Assembly (NCBI RefSeq): GCF_000186225.1
Contig: NC_014933.1
Coordinates: 62,001-126,000, forward strand
DNA from: Bacteroides helcogenes P 36-108
GTDB taxonomy: Bacteria > Bacteroidota > Bacteroidia > Bacteroidales > Bacteroidaceae
Reading direction: 5' to 3'
Length of the DNA stretch: 64,000 bases
Numbering within the stretch: the first letter of the stretch is position 1; each line of letters begins with the position of its first letter. The translations under genes and the position numbers were made by a program. The notes below the pieces were generated by a model. That model saw only the letters and a program-made list of their open reading frames with translations. It made no database searches and had not been told where the DNA came from. This document shows positions 36,401-44,269 of this stretch, one piece after another.

Positions 36401-37403
36401 GCGGCTGTATCTTGCGGGTCAGGGACTGCCGGTCCAGACGAAAAATGCAATGCAAGACATCCAGCTTTTCCTCCGAACGATAAAGATTGCCCGACTTCTT
36501 CATCTTGGCGAGCAGATCGTCAACATAGCATCCATCCTCCCCCGATGCCAGCATTCTTACCGCTTCCATATATTCTTCAATACGCCTCATCGTCTGCGAC
36601 AGCAATCCAACAATAGAAAAGCGTCGTTCATCTGCGCATCCGTCCAGAAAATCAGAATCCTCCAGCAAAAACAGGCAGATCCTCCGGCATATATTCAGCC
36701 ATCGTTCCCGATGTCTGCCACCAAGTTCAACCCACTCGTCAAGTCGCTCTGCCAACTGTTTGATTCCTGCTTTCATCCATTCCTCATCATAACGCAGCAA
36801 TGCCTCTCTGACTTCCGCAAAAGTCTGTGTACTCAAAAGAGTCTTTGTCAACCAGCGGGCATCGGTCTCCGTCATATTCATCATCCCAATCATCTCCTCC
36901 AAAGGTCTGAAGGGATAATTACCTCTGTTACAAGACTCATCATCGGTGAGCCTCAAATTCAGCCTATTGCCTTTCAGCAATGCGACCCTGCACTCTATTT
37001 CTTGTGAGATTTGCAGTTTTATCCTTTTGTCCGTCTGCAACCTGAAGTAAAAGCCGTTCTTATCTCCCACTTCGTAGTAGCCTCCCATCGCGTCCGACAA
37101 ATCTCGGCGCACCCAAAAAGTATAAACCCGTCCTTCTTCATAAAACCTCGGCAACAATTGTCCATAATTCTGAACCAGCACAGGCCCTCTTTCATCTATA
37201 TCCTTTACCAAACAAGAAATCTTATCCGGCAACGGATCTTCTTTTTGAAACTTGAACAGCCTCACTCCATATTCTTTCCCTGCAAATTCTACAATGTAGC
37301 ACAGACTATCGCCTTCAATCCTCTTTTCCTTAACGGGCAAGTCATATATATCATTCTTACGCAACTCCATGTTTTTCACCATTTTAGTTATAAGATCAAA
37401 CAT
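33405..37403 (-). CDS. Large Schlafen/AlbA_2-domain protein of unknown function
   Basis: The protein has 1332 residues from the ATG at 37403 (ATGs at 37382 and 37370 are also possible). Residues about 1-160 and 570-720 contain beta-rich, OB/S1-like segments (PEIGDKVRIRVVKQ; VGEIVTCVVAEVQKY). The middle is helical with many Leu/Glu/Arg. Residues about 935-1080 form a Schlafen AlbA_2-like domain: VEFKTSIVYSPEKG, then IMSVICGFLNADGGTLYLGV with the usual AxxNxxGGxLxxGV pattern. The C-terminal 200 residues are again beta-rich (SGRIVRVSMADLL). No signal peptide or membrane helix is seen, so it is cytosolic. AlbA_2 domains bind or cut nucleic acid, or act in regulation, in different families. I do not recognise the full protein. 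Base composition looks like its neighbours. Confidence 0.75.
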   Translation of the reverse strand: MFDLITKMVKNMELRKNDIYDLPVKEKRIEGDSLCYIVEFAGKEYGVRLFKFQKEDPLPDKISCLVKDIDERGPVLVQNYGQLLPRFYEEGRVYTFWVRRDLSDAMGGYYEVGDKNGFYFRLQTDKRIKLQISQEIECRVALLKGNRLNLRLTDDESCNRGNYPFRPLEEMIGMMNMTETDARWLTKTLLSTQTFAEVREALLRYDEEWMKAGIKQLAERLDEWVELGGRHRERWLNICRRICLFLLEDSDFLDGCADERRFSIVGLLSQTMRRIEEYMEAVRMLASGEDGCYVDDLLAKMKKSGNLYRSEEKLDVLHCIFRLDRQSLTRKIQPLLDVIIGGPSALRIYEPYRDVFIKSLSLYIDEHSGYIDRMGGIESEEEASLVRSTVMSLAVLLLLVREEDRCKWRLKRARLYRYLTFLKESSSSLLLEKAFGIIANDECPKLEFEWKDVRELAMLIVRLSYPLADGREGMAERVYEDRQVQLCIKDGDISLRTAKKVKKQWPCISEGLLPWHHLQVQLSGVNNRSVSSGTKDLAPYQQLWRNAEQELFDGTDVLAFRPGVRKVMPEIGDKVRIRVVKQESRNPNYFLCRIEDDMYEGEGVLCTNNIVRYGLRTDVGAFTSDSGKPYLFQAVVQSRRKDGGFNFRLVELLDTFIYQSVYVGEIVTCVVAEVQKYHYFCICNYGYGLFIPILPGSVELRQGDFLEAEINEVRTSGAVMADFLRQTAPTFIIADAFANLIYSYADEQVYEEAVEEEMPARREDNEMDKSSVCELMHIIDRVAMLEENYVKTYNYLGFARILAILLDKEELGKSFLERMRLLQMLQQFAVNGQMDMKELKMRNQACHDLLPSYPLLQSDMLDMLVLGSLDSSAQNNFLWKVLQQGGNERRVKLAKLVLAYNLLEASSMDGQQDAICAKIYDILNMDVGKHVFYSFGSEGQNVEFKTSIVYSPEKGMRANLPKQTQEIMSVICGFLNADGGTLYLGVNDEGVASGLDADIAYFNGSLDKFDLHVRNSVVRYLGMEANAKITVSYPLAGKKQVYAMDIKPCLHPVMCDGVCYQRQGSSTWSLQGDALNAFLKSKCGTEELLPQPEDAGAVAMPLEILSETIEASPEKADMPEEKPVVKKASEAGEIATGLIRANATHSWMDGFGVSTVRYLHLLSENGYLMTQDECWRNDVLLSMAIHEDESDGYLINVFESGRIVRVSMADLLDKKLDKEYKRYGQDRLVFSCPAHKDDALLTIMSDVQQRPAYRMDDIECLKDGNMLAKGDFASVVETTGVLRCEVIPAARKPVLKRIHNMKPTLIGLNLSTYWGGEELKELEAIGIKPELT

Positions 37404-37531
37404 CCTATACAGACATTTTTACAAATATACATTATTTCATCATTTTTCCTACTGTAAATATTCCGATTATTTCATTCTATAACTAAAAAAGTGATGTCAC
37501 CTTTTGTTTTTGCCCATGACTCATACACTAT

Positions 37532-37598
37532 TCCTCCGTAGTTTCTCCATATTTTCTCCGTATTCATGGTACTTTACATGGAGAAACTACGGAGGAAG
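37532..37598. repeat. Perfect 20-bp inverted repeat, 27-bp spacer
   Basis: The left arm at 37532-37551 (TTCCTCCGTAGT...) is exactly complementary to the right arm at 37579-37598. The spacer repeats part of the left arm (TTTCTCCGTATT against TTTCTCCATATT). No T-run follows on either strand, so it is not a standard terminator. It could be a protein-binding palindrome or a dispersed repeat unit. Confidence 0.8.
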
Positions 37599-37662
37599 TA
37601 CGGCGAAACACAGGTGTAGAACAGAAGCAGTACACAATGTGGAATACTAAAGCCCGCCATTC

Positions 37663-37693
37663 TTGCTTAAACAGTTTTTTTTCACGACCTTTG
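37663..37693 (+). promoter_or_regulatory. Probable promoter of the DUF6266 gene
   Basis: TTG (37663-37665), 20 bp, then GACCTTTG (37686-37693), one base off TAnnTTTG. The transcript would start near 37700, 30 nt before the ATG at 37730. Confidence 0.4.
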
Positions 37694-37729
37694 CAAAAAG
37701 ACAAAAGGGACAACAAACATCAAGAAAAC

Positions 37730-38359
37730 ATGGGAAAAATAGAACAAGGCATCTTAGGAGAATTTTCCGGGAAAATAGGTCCGGTAGTAGGCTGCAAAGG
37801 AAAATCGGGAAACTACATACGCGCCCACAACGGCAACGCAATCAATCCCCGTACACAGAAGCAACAAGAACAGCGGGGACGATTTGCCACCGCATTCGGC
37901 TTTCTAAAAACAATCACCCCATTCATACGCATCGGTTATGCAGAAACAGCACAAGGCAAGACTCCTTTCAACGCAGCCATGTCATACATCATGAGGAAAG
38001 CGTTGAAAGATGAAGGAAACCAGACAGCTATCGACTTCAACCGCCTGATGGTATCCACCGGAAGCCTGATGCCAATTTTTGACGGAACAGTACGAATAAG
38101 CGGAAATTGCGCTTCGTTTGAATGGAAAAACAATGGCGGAACCGGCAATGCAGATGATACGGATAGCGCCATGCTGCTCGTCTATAACAAGGAAAAAGAA
38201 ATGGCGACGTATGATATGGCGGCAGCCACGCGTTCCGAAAGATATGCCGCACTTGCATTGCCCGCCGACTGGGACAAGGACACGCTGATATGCTATTTGG
38301 GATTCAGAAGCGCAGACGGCAACTACGTTTCCAACAGTCTGCGCCTCAAGCGAGAGTAA
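37730..38359 (+). CDS. DUF6266-family protein
   Basis: The protein has 209 residues from the ATG at 37730. It begins MGKIEQGILGEFSGKIGPVVG, typical of a Bacteroidetes family I know as DUF6266: a small, basic N-terminus with Gly-rich GKxGxVVG and a following PRTQKQQEQRGRFATAF-like segment, then a beta-rich C-terminal half with domain-like repeats (SASFEWKNN-like, here CASFEWKNNGG). Function is unknown. There is no signal peptide. Its last 14 bp overlap the end of yaaA, which is read in the opposite direction. Confidence 0.8.
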   Translation: MGKIEQGILGEFSGKIGPVVGCKGKSGNYIRAHNGNAINPRTQKQQEQRGRFATAFGFLKTITPFIRIGYAETAQGKTPFNAAMSYIMRKALKDEGNQTAIDFNRLMVSTGSLMPIFDGTVRISGNCASFEWKNNGGTGNADDTDSAMLLVYNKEKEMATYDMAAATRSERYAALALPADWDKDTLICYLGFRSADGNYVSNSLRLKRE

Positions 38360-39110
38360 ACAGCAAATGCCGGTCTGTACTACGGCTTTCATCGAAAGAA
38401 AAGCCTTCCCAGGCAAAATTCCGCAAGCCGTCAGTACACTCTATGCGATTCTTAATGATGTAGCGCACCATTTCTCCACGACACATCTTGGCATAGATGA
38501 CAACAGTCTTCAACTGCCCGTTTTTCCACACTTGAAATTCAGGAGTGACAATCCTCACTTCCCGTTCCACACGCTTCCAATCGAACAATTCTTTCATTTC
38601 ACCGCTTGCCAGATCGACAAGAACACCACCCAGACGCTTGGTCTCAGCTATAAAAAAGTCCGTCAGCAGAGGTTTCCAATAATCAAACATGGAAATGCCT
38701 CCTTTTTCGGGCAAACAGACATTACCCTCCAAACGATAAGGCTTAATTCCATCCAACGGACGAAGCAACCCATAGAGAAAAGAAGTGATGCGAAGATGCT
38801 CCTGGGCATAAAGAAAATCGCCGGCAGCAAAGTCTTCCGGGAAAATGCGCTTGTAAACCGCCCCTGTATAGGCGCAGACGGCAGGCATCGGACGATTATC
38901 TTCCGAACAGAAATCATGATAGCGCAAACGGTTTTCGGCAGCAATCTTGGCATTTACACGCAGTATTCTTTCCAATTCCGCTGTGGTATATTGCGACATT
39001 TCCAAAGCACTCTCCACCGCTTCCTGCTCAAAGTGGGGAACCGTGATTTGGGGAACAGTGACAGAGCAACGTAATGCCATCGTCTTGGCACAAGAAATAA
39101 AAGTAAGCAT
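38346..39110 (-). CDS. yaaA: YaaA/DUF328 peroxide-stress protein
   Basis: The protein has 254 residues from the ATG at 39110 (MLTFISCAKTM, the standard YaaA start); the frame extends to a TTG at 39116, which is not needed. Family marks are FISCAKTM, YTGAVYKRI, LRITSFLYGLLRPLDGIKPY, LVDLASGEMKELFDW and YAKMCRGEMVRYIIKN. In E. coli YaaA limits free iron and DNA damage under hydrogen peroxide stress and binds DNA; the mechanism in Bacteroides is not known. A minus-strand TATTTTTG box at 39168-39161 could be its promoter. Confidence 0.93.
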   Translation of the reverse strand: MLTFISCAKTMALRCSVTVPQITVPHFEQEAVESALEMSQYTTAELERILRVNAKIAAENRLRYHDFCSEDNRPMPAVCAYTGAVYKRIFPEDFAAGDFLYAQEHLRITSFLYGLLRPLDGIKPYRLEGNVCLPEKGGISMFDYWKPLLTDFFIAETKRLGGVLVDLASGEMKELFDWKRVEREVRIVTPEFQVWKNGQLKTVVIYAKMCRGEMVRYIIKNRIECTDGLRNFAWEGFSFDESRSTDRHLLFTLA

Positions 39111-39344
39111 AAACAATCCTCGTTTAATGGAATAAAAGTCTTAACCTTATTTAGACAGTGCAAAAATAAGGGAATTTAGAAGAGAATGGACAGGAGCTAA
39201 TAATATTTTCCACAGAATTCACATCAGTTTCAAGAGTTTTTCATACCTTTACAGCTTGTTGGAGAAAAGTATGCATACAAAAGTGCAGAAGCCTCCCCTT
39301 CTCCGACATCCGAAAATAGAAGAAAGAAAAAAATAATATATAAA

Positions 39345-41060
39345 ATGACTCACAAATGGAACTATCAACCCATTACATCCGAACAGACAGAAGCAAGCCA
39401 ACAACTGGCTCAAGAATTGGGAATTAGCCCGGTACTTGGGAGATTGCTGGTGGAACGGGGAATACATACGGCAACAGATGCCCGGAAGTTTTTCCGCCCG
39501 CAACTACCGGATTTATACGACCCTTTCCTCATGAAAGATATGGATGTGGCCGTAGAACGCCTGAACAGGGCAATGGGAAAGAAAGAAAGAATTCTGGTAT
39601 ATGGAGATTACGATGTGGATGGAACCACTGCCGTAGCATTGGTTTACAAGTTTATTCAACAGTTCTACTCGAACATTGACTATTACATCCCCGACCGCTA
39701 CAACGAGGGATATGGGGTATCAATCAAAGGCGTGGACTATGCAGCCGAAAGCGGTGTAGGGCTGATTATCGTATTGGACTGTGGCATCAAGGCAGTAGAT
39801 GAAATTGCGTATGCCAAAGAGAAGGGCATTGACTTCATCATCTGCGACCACCATGTCCCGGATGAGGTATTACCACCCGCCTCAGCCATACTGAATGCCA
39901 AACGCGAAGACAACACCTATCCGTACGAACACCTATCCGGCTGCGGAGTAGGCTTTAAGTTCATGCAGGCATTCGCCATCAGTAACGGCATAGAGTTTCA
40001 CCATCTGATTCCTCTGCTGGATCTTTGCGCCGTAAGCATCGCGTCGGACATCGTACCCATCATGGGCGAAAACCGCATTCTCGCCTATCACGGCCTGAAG
40101 CAACTGAACAGCAACCCCAGCGTAGGGATGAAGGCCATCATCGATGTATGCGGACTGGCCGAAAAGGATATCACCGTAAGTGACATCGTATTCAAAATAG
40201 GACCGCGTATCAATGCCTCCGGACGCATCCAAAACGGCAAAGAAGCCGTTGACCTACTGACCGAAAAGGATTTTTCCACCGCATTGGAAAAAGCCGGGCA
40301 AATCAACCAATACAATGAAACCCGGAAGGATCTGGACAAGAGCATGACGGAAGAAGCCAATCAGATTGTCGCTGACCTGGAAGGGCTTTCCGAGCGCCGT
40401 TCCATTGTGTTGTATAATGAAGACTGGCACAAAGGAGTGATAGGTATCGTAGCTTCACGCCTGACAGAAATCTATTACCGTCCGGCAGTTGTACTGACAC
40501 GCACGGACGACATGGCAACCGGTTCCGCCCGTTCTGTCTCCGGATTCGATGTTTACAAAGCCATTGAATACTGTCGTGACCTGCTGGAGAACTTCGGAGG
40601 GCATACGTATGCCGCCGGTCTTTCCATGAAAGTGGAAAATGTACCCGCCTTTACGCAACGTTTTGAAGACTTTGTCGCCAAACATATCCTTCCGGAACAG
40701 ACCAGTGCGGTGATCAATATCAATGCCGAAATCGATTTCAGAGACATTACCCCGAAATTCTGCAACGACCTGAAGAAGTTCAATCCTTTCGGTCCGGACA
40801 ACGTGAAACCTGTATTTTGCACACACAATGTTTACGATTATGGAACCAGCAAGGTGGTGGGACGCGATCAGGAGCACATCAAACTGGAACTGGTTGACAA
40901 CAAATCGAACAACGTGATGAACGGCATTGCATTCGGACAGAGTTCACATGTACGTTTCATTAAGACGAAGCGTTCATTCGACATCTGTTATACCATTGAA
41001 GAGAATACTCACAAACGAGGAGAAGTGCAGTTGCAGATTGAAGACATCAAGCCTAACTAA
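39345..41060 (+). CDS. recJ: Single-stranded-DNA-specific exonuclease RecJ
   Basis: The protein has 571 residues, normal for RecJ. It degrades single-stranded DNA 5' to 3' in recombination and mismatch repair. The DHH phosphoesterase motifs are visible: VYGDYDVDGTTA (about 85-96), IVLDCGIK, ICDHHVPD (the DHH itself), LLDLCAVSIASDIVPI and KIGPRINASGR. The DHHA1 part has SARSVSGFDVYKAIEYC and FGGHTYAAGLSM, and the C-terminal OB domain has FGPDNVKPVF. It starts a plus-strand run with recQ 31 bp downstream; the RecJ-RecQ pair is a known functional unit in which the helicase feeds the nuclease. Confidence 0.96.
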   Translation: MTHKWNYQPITSEQTEASQQLAQELGISPVLGRLLVERGIHTATDARKFFRPQLPDLYDPFLMKDMDVAVERLNRAMGKKERILVYGDYDVDGTTAVALVYKFIQQFYSNIDYYIPDRYNEGYGVSIKGVDYAAESGVGLIIVLDCGIKAVDEIAYAKEKGIDFIICDHHVPDEVLPPASAILNAKREDNTYPYEHLSGCGVGFKFMQAFAISNGIEFHHLIPLLDLCAVSIASDIVPIMGENRILAYHGLKQLNSNPSVGMKAIIDVCGLAEKDITVSDIVFKIGPRINASGRIQNGKEAVDLLTEKDFSTALEKAGQINQYNETRKDLDKSMTEEANQIVADLEGLSERRSIVLYNEDWHKGVIGIVASRLTEIYYRPAVVLTRTDDMATGSARSVSGFDVYKAIEYCRDLLENFGGHTYAAGLSMKVENVPAFTQRFEDFVAKHILPEQTSAVININAEIDFRDITPKFCNDLKKFNPFGPDNVKPVFCTHNVYDYGTSKVVGRDQEHIKLELVDNKSNNVMNGIAFGQSSHVRFIKTKRSFDICYTIEENTHKRGEVQLQIEDIKPN

Positions 41061-41091
41061 GCCTTCTGCCCCAAAAGAGTTTCACACTGCA

Positions 41092-43035
41092 ATGAACGAT
41101 AATCACAACTTAACATCTCCTCTCCCTACAGGGGAGGAGATGAGGGAGATTCTCAAACAATACTGGGGATATGATGCCTTCCGAGGCATTCAGGAAGATA
41201 TTATCAACAGCATCAGAGAGGGCAAGGATACTTTGGGGCTAATGCCCACAGGAGGTGGAAAATCCATCACTTTCCAGGTTCCGGCACTTGCTAAGGACGG
41301 ACTATGCCTTGTAATCACTCCTCTGATCGCACTGATGAAAGACCAGGTGCAGAACCTCAGGAAACGTGGCATAAAAGCACTTGCCATATATTCCGGTATG
41401 AGCAGACAGGAGATCATCGTCACCTTGGAGAACTGTATTTTCGGCAACTACAAGTTTCTCTACATTTCTCCCGAACGAATAGATACGGAAATCTTCCGCA
41501 CCAAATTGCAGAAGATGAAGATCAGCATGATCACCGTCGATGAAAGCCATTGCATCTCACAATGGGGTTATGACTTCCGTCCGGCTTACCTCAAAATAGC
41601 CGGAATACGCGATTTATTGCCGGGTGTGCCTGTGCTTGCACTGACAGCCACCGCTACCCCGGAAGTAGTGAAGGACATACAACTCCGGCTTCATTTCCGT
41701 GAAGAAAACGTATTCCGCATGAGCTTTGAGCGCAAGAACCTTGCCTACATCATACGCAAAACGGAAAACAAGACCGGAGAACTGCTACATATTCTGCACC
41801 GCATGACCGGTAGTGCCATCATATATGTACGCAACCGCCGCCGTACCAAAGAAATCACCGAACTGCTGCATAACGAAGGCATCACAGCAGATTTCTACCA
41901 TGCCGGACTTGATGACACGACCAAAGATATACGCCAGCAACGCTGGCAAACAGGCGAAAGCCGTGTCATTGTAGCAACCAACGCATTCGGAATGGGCATT
42001 GACAAACCAGATGTACGTATCGTTATACACATGGATCTACCGGATTCCATAGAAGCCTACTTCCAGGAGGCCGGACGTGCCGGGCGTGACGGAGAGAAAG
42101 CGTATGCCGTCATCCTTTATTCCAAATCAGACAGGACAACTCTCCATAAACGCATTCCAGATACCTTTCCCGATAAAAATTACATCAAAGAAGTGTACGA
42201 ACATCTGCAATACTACTACCAGATGGCAATGGGGGACGGGCAAGGTTGCATACGCGAATTCAACATCGAAGATTTCTGCCGGAAATTTAAATATTTTCCC
42301 GTCCCGGTGGACAGTGCCTTGAAAATATTAACGCAAGCCGGGTATCTGGAATACACGGACGAGCAGGATAATGCTTCCCGGATTTATTTCACCATCCGCA
42401 GAGATGAGCTATACAAACTCCGTGAAACGGGCGAAGAAACGGAAATGCTTATCCAAACCATATTGCGCTCCTACACAGGTGTATTCACCGACTATACTTT
42501 CATCAACGAAGATTCACTTGCAGCACGCACAGGACTCACCCGAAGACAGATATACGAGCGATTGATGCATCTTGCCAAACTGAGAATCATCAGTTATATT
42601 CCACACAAAAAGACACCTTATATAATATACACACGTGAAAGGATCGAAATACGGCATCTGCAAATCCCTCCTCATGTATATGAAGAGCGTAAAGAGCGTT
42701 ATGAAAAACGCATCGAAGCCATGTTGGATTATGTCGAAAATGACACCGCATGCCGCAGCCGCAAACTGTTGCGTTACTTCGGAGAAAACAATGAACATAA
42801 CTGCGGACAATGCGACACTTGCATCAGTCTGAGGAGCAAAGAGGATGCCGATCGCTCTTCTACAAAGAAAATTACCGAAGAAATACTTCAAGCCTTGTCC
42901 GGACAGACTATGACACCTGCAACCTTGGCCGAACAAATAGCTGTTGATAAAGAAGCTCTTGTCAATGCACTCCATGAGTTACTGGATGAAGGTGAAATAA
43001 TTACCAATAACGGAATGCTGCAAATCAAAAAATAA
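41092..43035 (+). CDS. recQ: RecQ-family ATP-dependent DNA helicase
   Basis: The protein has 647 residues from the ATG at 41092. It unwinds DNA 3' to 5' using ATP. Helicase motifs are LMPTGGGKSITFQ (Walker A), MITVDESHCISQWGYDF (a DESH box), ALTATATPEV, ATNAFGMGIDKPDVR and HMDLPDSIEAYFQEAGRAGRDG. The RecQ zinc domain shows CRSRKLLRYFGENN and CGQCDTC, followed by a winged-helix region. No HRDC domain is visible, so it is a shorter RecQ. The first 16 codons overlap a strong palindrome (41112-41142), and an ATG at 41140 inside its end is a possible true start. It follows recJ by 31 bp. Confidence 0.94.
   Translation: MNDNHNLTSPLPTGEEMREILKQYWGYDAFRGIQEDIINSIREGKDTLGLMPTGGGKSITFQVPALAKDGLCLVITPLIALMKDQVQNLRKRGIKALAIYSGMSRQEIIVTLENCIFGNYKFLYISPERIDTEIFRTKLQKMKISMITVDESHCISQWGYDFRPAYLKIAGIRDLLPGVPVLALTATATPEVVKDIQLRLHFREENVFRMSFERKNLAYIIRKTENKTGELLHILHRMTGSAIIYVRNRRRTKEITELLHNEGITADFYHAGLDDTTKDIRQQRWQTGESRVIVATNAFGMGIDKPDVRIVIHMDLPDSIEAYFQEAGRAGRDGEKAYAVILYSKSDRTTLHKRIPDTFPDKNYIKEVYEHLQYYYQMAMGDGQGCIREFNIEDFCRKFKYFPVPVDSALKILTQAGYLEYTDEQDNASRIYFTIRRDELYKLRETGEETEMLIQTILRSYTGVFTDYTFINEDSLAARTGLTRRQIYERLMHLAKLRIISYIPHKKTPYIIYTRERIEIRHLQIPPHVYEERKERYEKRIEAMLDYVENDTACRSRKLLRYFGENNEHNCGQCDTCISLRSKEDADRSSTKKITEEILQALSGQTMTPATLAEQIAVDKEALVNALHELLDEGEIITNNGMLQIKK
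41112..41142. repeat. REP-like palindrome at the start of recQ
   Basis: CATCTCCTCTCCC and GGGGAGGAGATG form a 12-bp stem (one G-T pair) with a short loop. Such CTCCCC/GGGGAG hairpins are common between Bacteroides genes. Here it lies within the first codons of recQ as called, which raises doubt about the start. Confidence 0.6.
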
Positions 43036-43040
43036 TTCAC

Positions 43041-43048
43041 TACTTTTG
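43041..43048 (+). promoter_or_regulatory. Minus-7 box for the TPR gene
   Basis: TACTTTTG matches TAnnTTTG exactly, 44 bp before the TPR start, with no clear minus-33. Confidence 0.45.
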
Positions 43049-43091
43049 CTTCTCAGAATATTATGCCAATTACTAAATAAACATACACATT

Positions 43092-44051
43092 ATGGGATTC
43101 TTCAAATCATTTTTCTCCGGTAAATCAGAAAAACCGGAAGATGAAAAACAAAAAAACGATCAAAAGAATTTTGAGATATTCAAATATGACGGCATGCGTG
43201 CACAGCGTATGGGGCGTGCAGACTATGCCGTGAAATGCTTTACAGAAGCTCTCACTATCCAAGAAGACTTTGAGACGATGGGATATCTGGCACAGGTCTA
43301 TATCCAGACCGGATCTTTGGAAGAAGGACGCAAACTGCTGGAACGTATGGCTGAAATGGAGCCCGAACACACCTCCACCTACCTCACCCTTGCCAATGTA
43401 TGCTTCATGCAGGAAGACTATCCCGCCATGGCAGAAGCAGCCCAAAAAGCAATCGGAATAGAAGAAGGTAACGCCATGGCACATTATCTGCTTGGCAAAG
43501 CCGACAACGGGCAGGAAGACAGCATCATGTGCATTGCCCATCTCACAAAAGCCATCGTACTGAAAGATGATTTTACCGAAGCCCGTTTGATGCGTGCCGA
43601 GGCATTGATGAAGATGCAACAATACAAGGAAGCTATGGAAGATATAGATGCCGTTCTGACACAAAATCAAGAAGACGAAAGCGCTCTCTTATTGCGTGGA
43701 AAAATCAAAGAAGCTACCCATGCCGAAGAAGAAGCCGAGAATGACTATCGCAACGTAACGGAACTGAACCCGTTCAACGAACAGGCATTTCTCTATTTAG
43801 GACAGCTATACATCACCCAAAAGAAACTGACCGAAGCCATTTCCATCTTTGACGAAGCCATCGAACTGAATCCGAACTTTGCGGAAGCCTATCATGAGCG
43901 AGGCCGTGCCAAGTTGCTGAATGGGGACAAAGAGGGTTCCATGGAAGACATGAAGAAAGGACTGGAACTCTCTCCCAAGGACATACAAAGCTTGAACGGG
44001 CAATATGGCAACCAACCGGGAGGAACGACCGGCAATATATTAGGACTGTAA
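43092..44051 (+). CDS. Cytosolic tetratricopeptide-repeat protein
   Basis: The protein has 319 residues. After a charged N-terminus (SGKSEKPEDEKQKND) come about seven TPR units from residue 35 to 295, with the usual spacing of small and aromatic residues (GRADYAVKCFTEALTI; NPFNEQAFLYLGQLYITQKK; NPNFAEAYHERGRAKLLNGD). No signal peptide, membrane helix or enzyme domain is seen. TPR arrays bind other proteins; the partner is unknown. A terminator-like hairpin follows the stop. Confidence 0.85.
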   Translation: MGFFKSFFSGKSEKPEDEKQKNDQKNFEIFKYDGMRAQRMGRADYAVKCFTEALTIQEDFETMGYLAQVYIQTGSLEEGRKLLERMAEMEPEHTSTYLTLANVCFMQEDYPAMAEAAQKAIGIEEGNAMAHYLLGKADNGQEDSIMCIAHLTKAIVLKDDFTEARLMRAEALMKMQQYKEAMEDIDAVLTQNQEDESALLLRGKIKEATHAEEEAENDYRNVTELNPFNEQAFLYLGQLYITQKKLTEAISIFDEAIELNPNFAEAYHERGRAKLLNGDKEGSMEDMKKGLELSPKDIQSLNGQYGNQPGGTTGNILGL

Positions 44052-44080
44052 GAAGAATGTAACCTGATACGGGCAAGTTC

Positions 44081-44125
44081 AAACAAAAAAACAGGGGACA
44101 ACAAAAAAAAGACTGTTTTTTGTTT
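44081..44125 (+). terminator. Terminator-like hairpin after the TPR gene
   Basis: AAACAAAAAAACAG (44081-44094) pairs with CTGTTTTTTGTTT (44113-44125) with one bulged A; the 3' arm is itself T-rich. The TTTG at its end also serves as the minus-33 box of the next promoter. Confidence 0.6.
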
Positions 44126-44152
44126 GTATCTAAAAGAAAAGCATTACTTTTG
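44123..44152 (+). promoter_or_regulatory. Promoter of the aromatic amino acid operon
   Basis: TTTG (44123-44126), 18 bp, then TACTTTTG (44145-44152). The transcript would start near 44158, 25 nt before the leader peptide. The minus-33 box is inside the 3' arm of the upstream terminator. Confidence 0.65.
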
Positions 44153-44182
44153 TCGCGTAATTCAAAAACAAAGAATACAAGT

Positions 44183-44269
44183 ATGAAATCACTTATTTAT
44201 GCATATTACTTCTTTTTTTACTTTTACTTTAGCCAGAAAGTAGAGCGGGAGTTTGTATGTGTCAAGTGA
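44183..44269 (+). CDS. Phe/Tyr-rich attenuator leader peptide
   Basis: A 28-codon frame beginning MKSLIYAYYFFFYFYFSQ and ending in TGA at 44267-44269. Residues 6-16 contain five Tyr and five Phe out of eleven. It lies directly upstream of genes for Phe and Tyr synthesis and of a terminator with an alternative pairing. The arrangement is that of pheA/trp-type leader peptides: ribosomes stall at Tyr/Phe codons when the charged tRNAs are scarce, and this lets transcription continue. The region between the TPR gene and the dehydratase gene (44052-44384) holds this leader, its promoter and its terminator. Confidence 0.85.
   Translation: MKSLIYAYYFFFYFYFSQKVEREFVCVK

Larger units (their letters stand above)
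37404..37729. other. 326-bp divergent intergenic region with a 20-bp inverted repeat
   Basis: It separates the AlbA_2 gene (left) from the DUF6266 gene (right). It contains a minus-7 box TATATTTG on the minus strand (37429-37422) for the AlbA_2 gene, the inverted repeat at 37532-37598, and a plausible plus-strand promoter at 37663-37693. The frame open to 37637 has no credible coding start before 37730. Confidence 0.6.

Noticed and set aside
37532..37598. Inverted repeat as an invertible promoter
   Set aside because: The 27-bp spacer is far too short for a Bacteroides phase-variable promoter segment, contains no TAnnTTTG box, and there is no invertase gene nearby.
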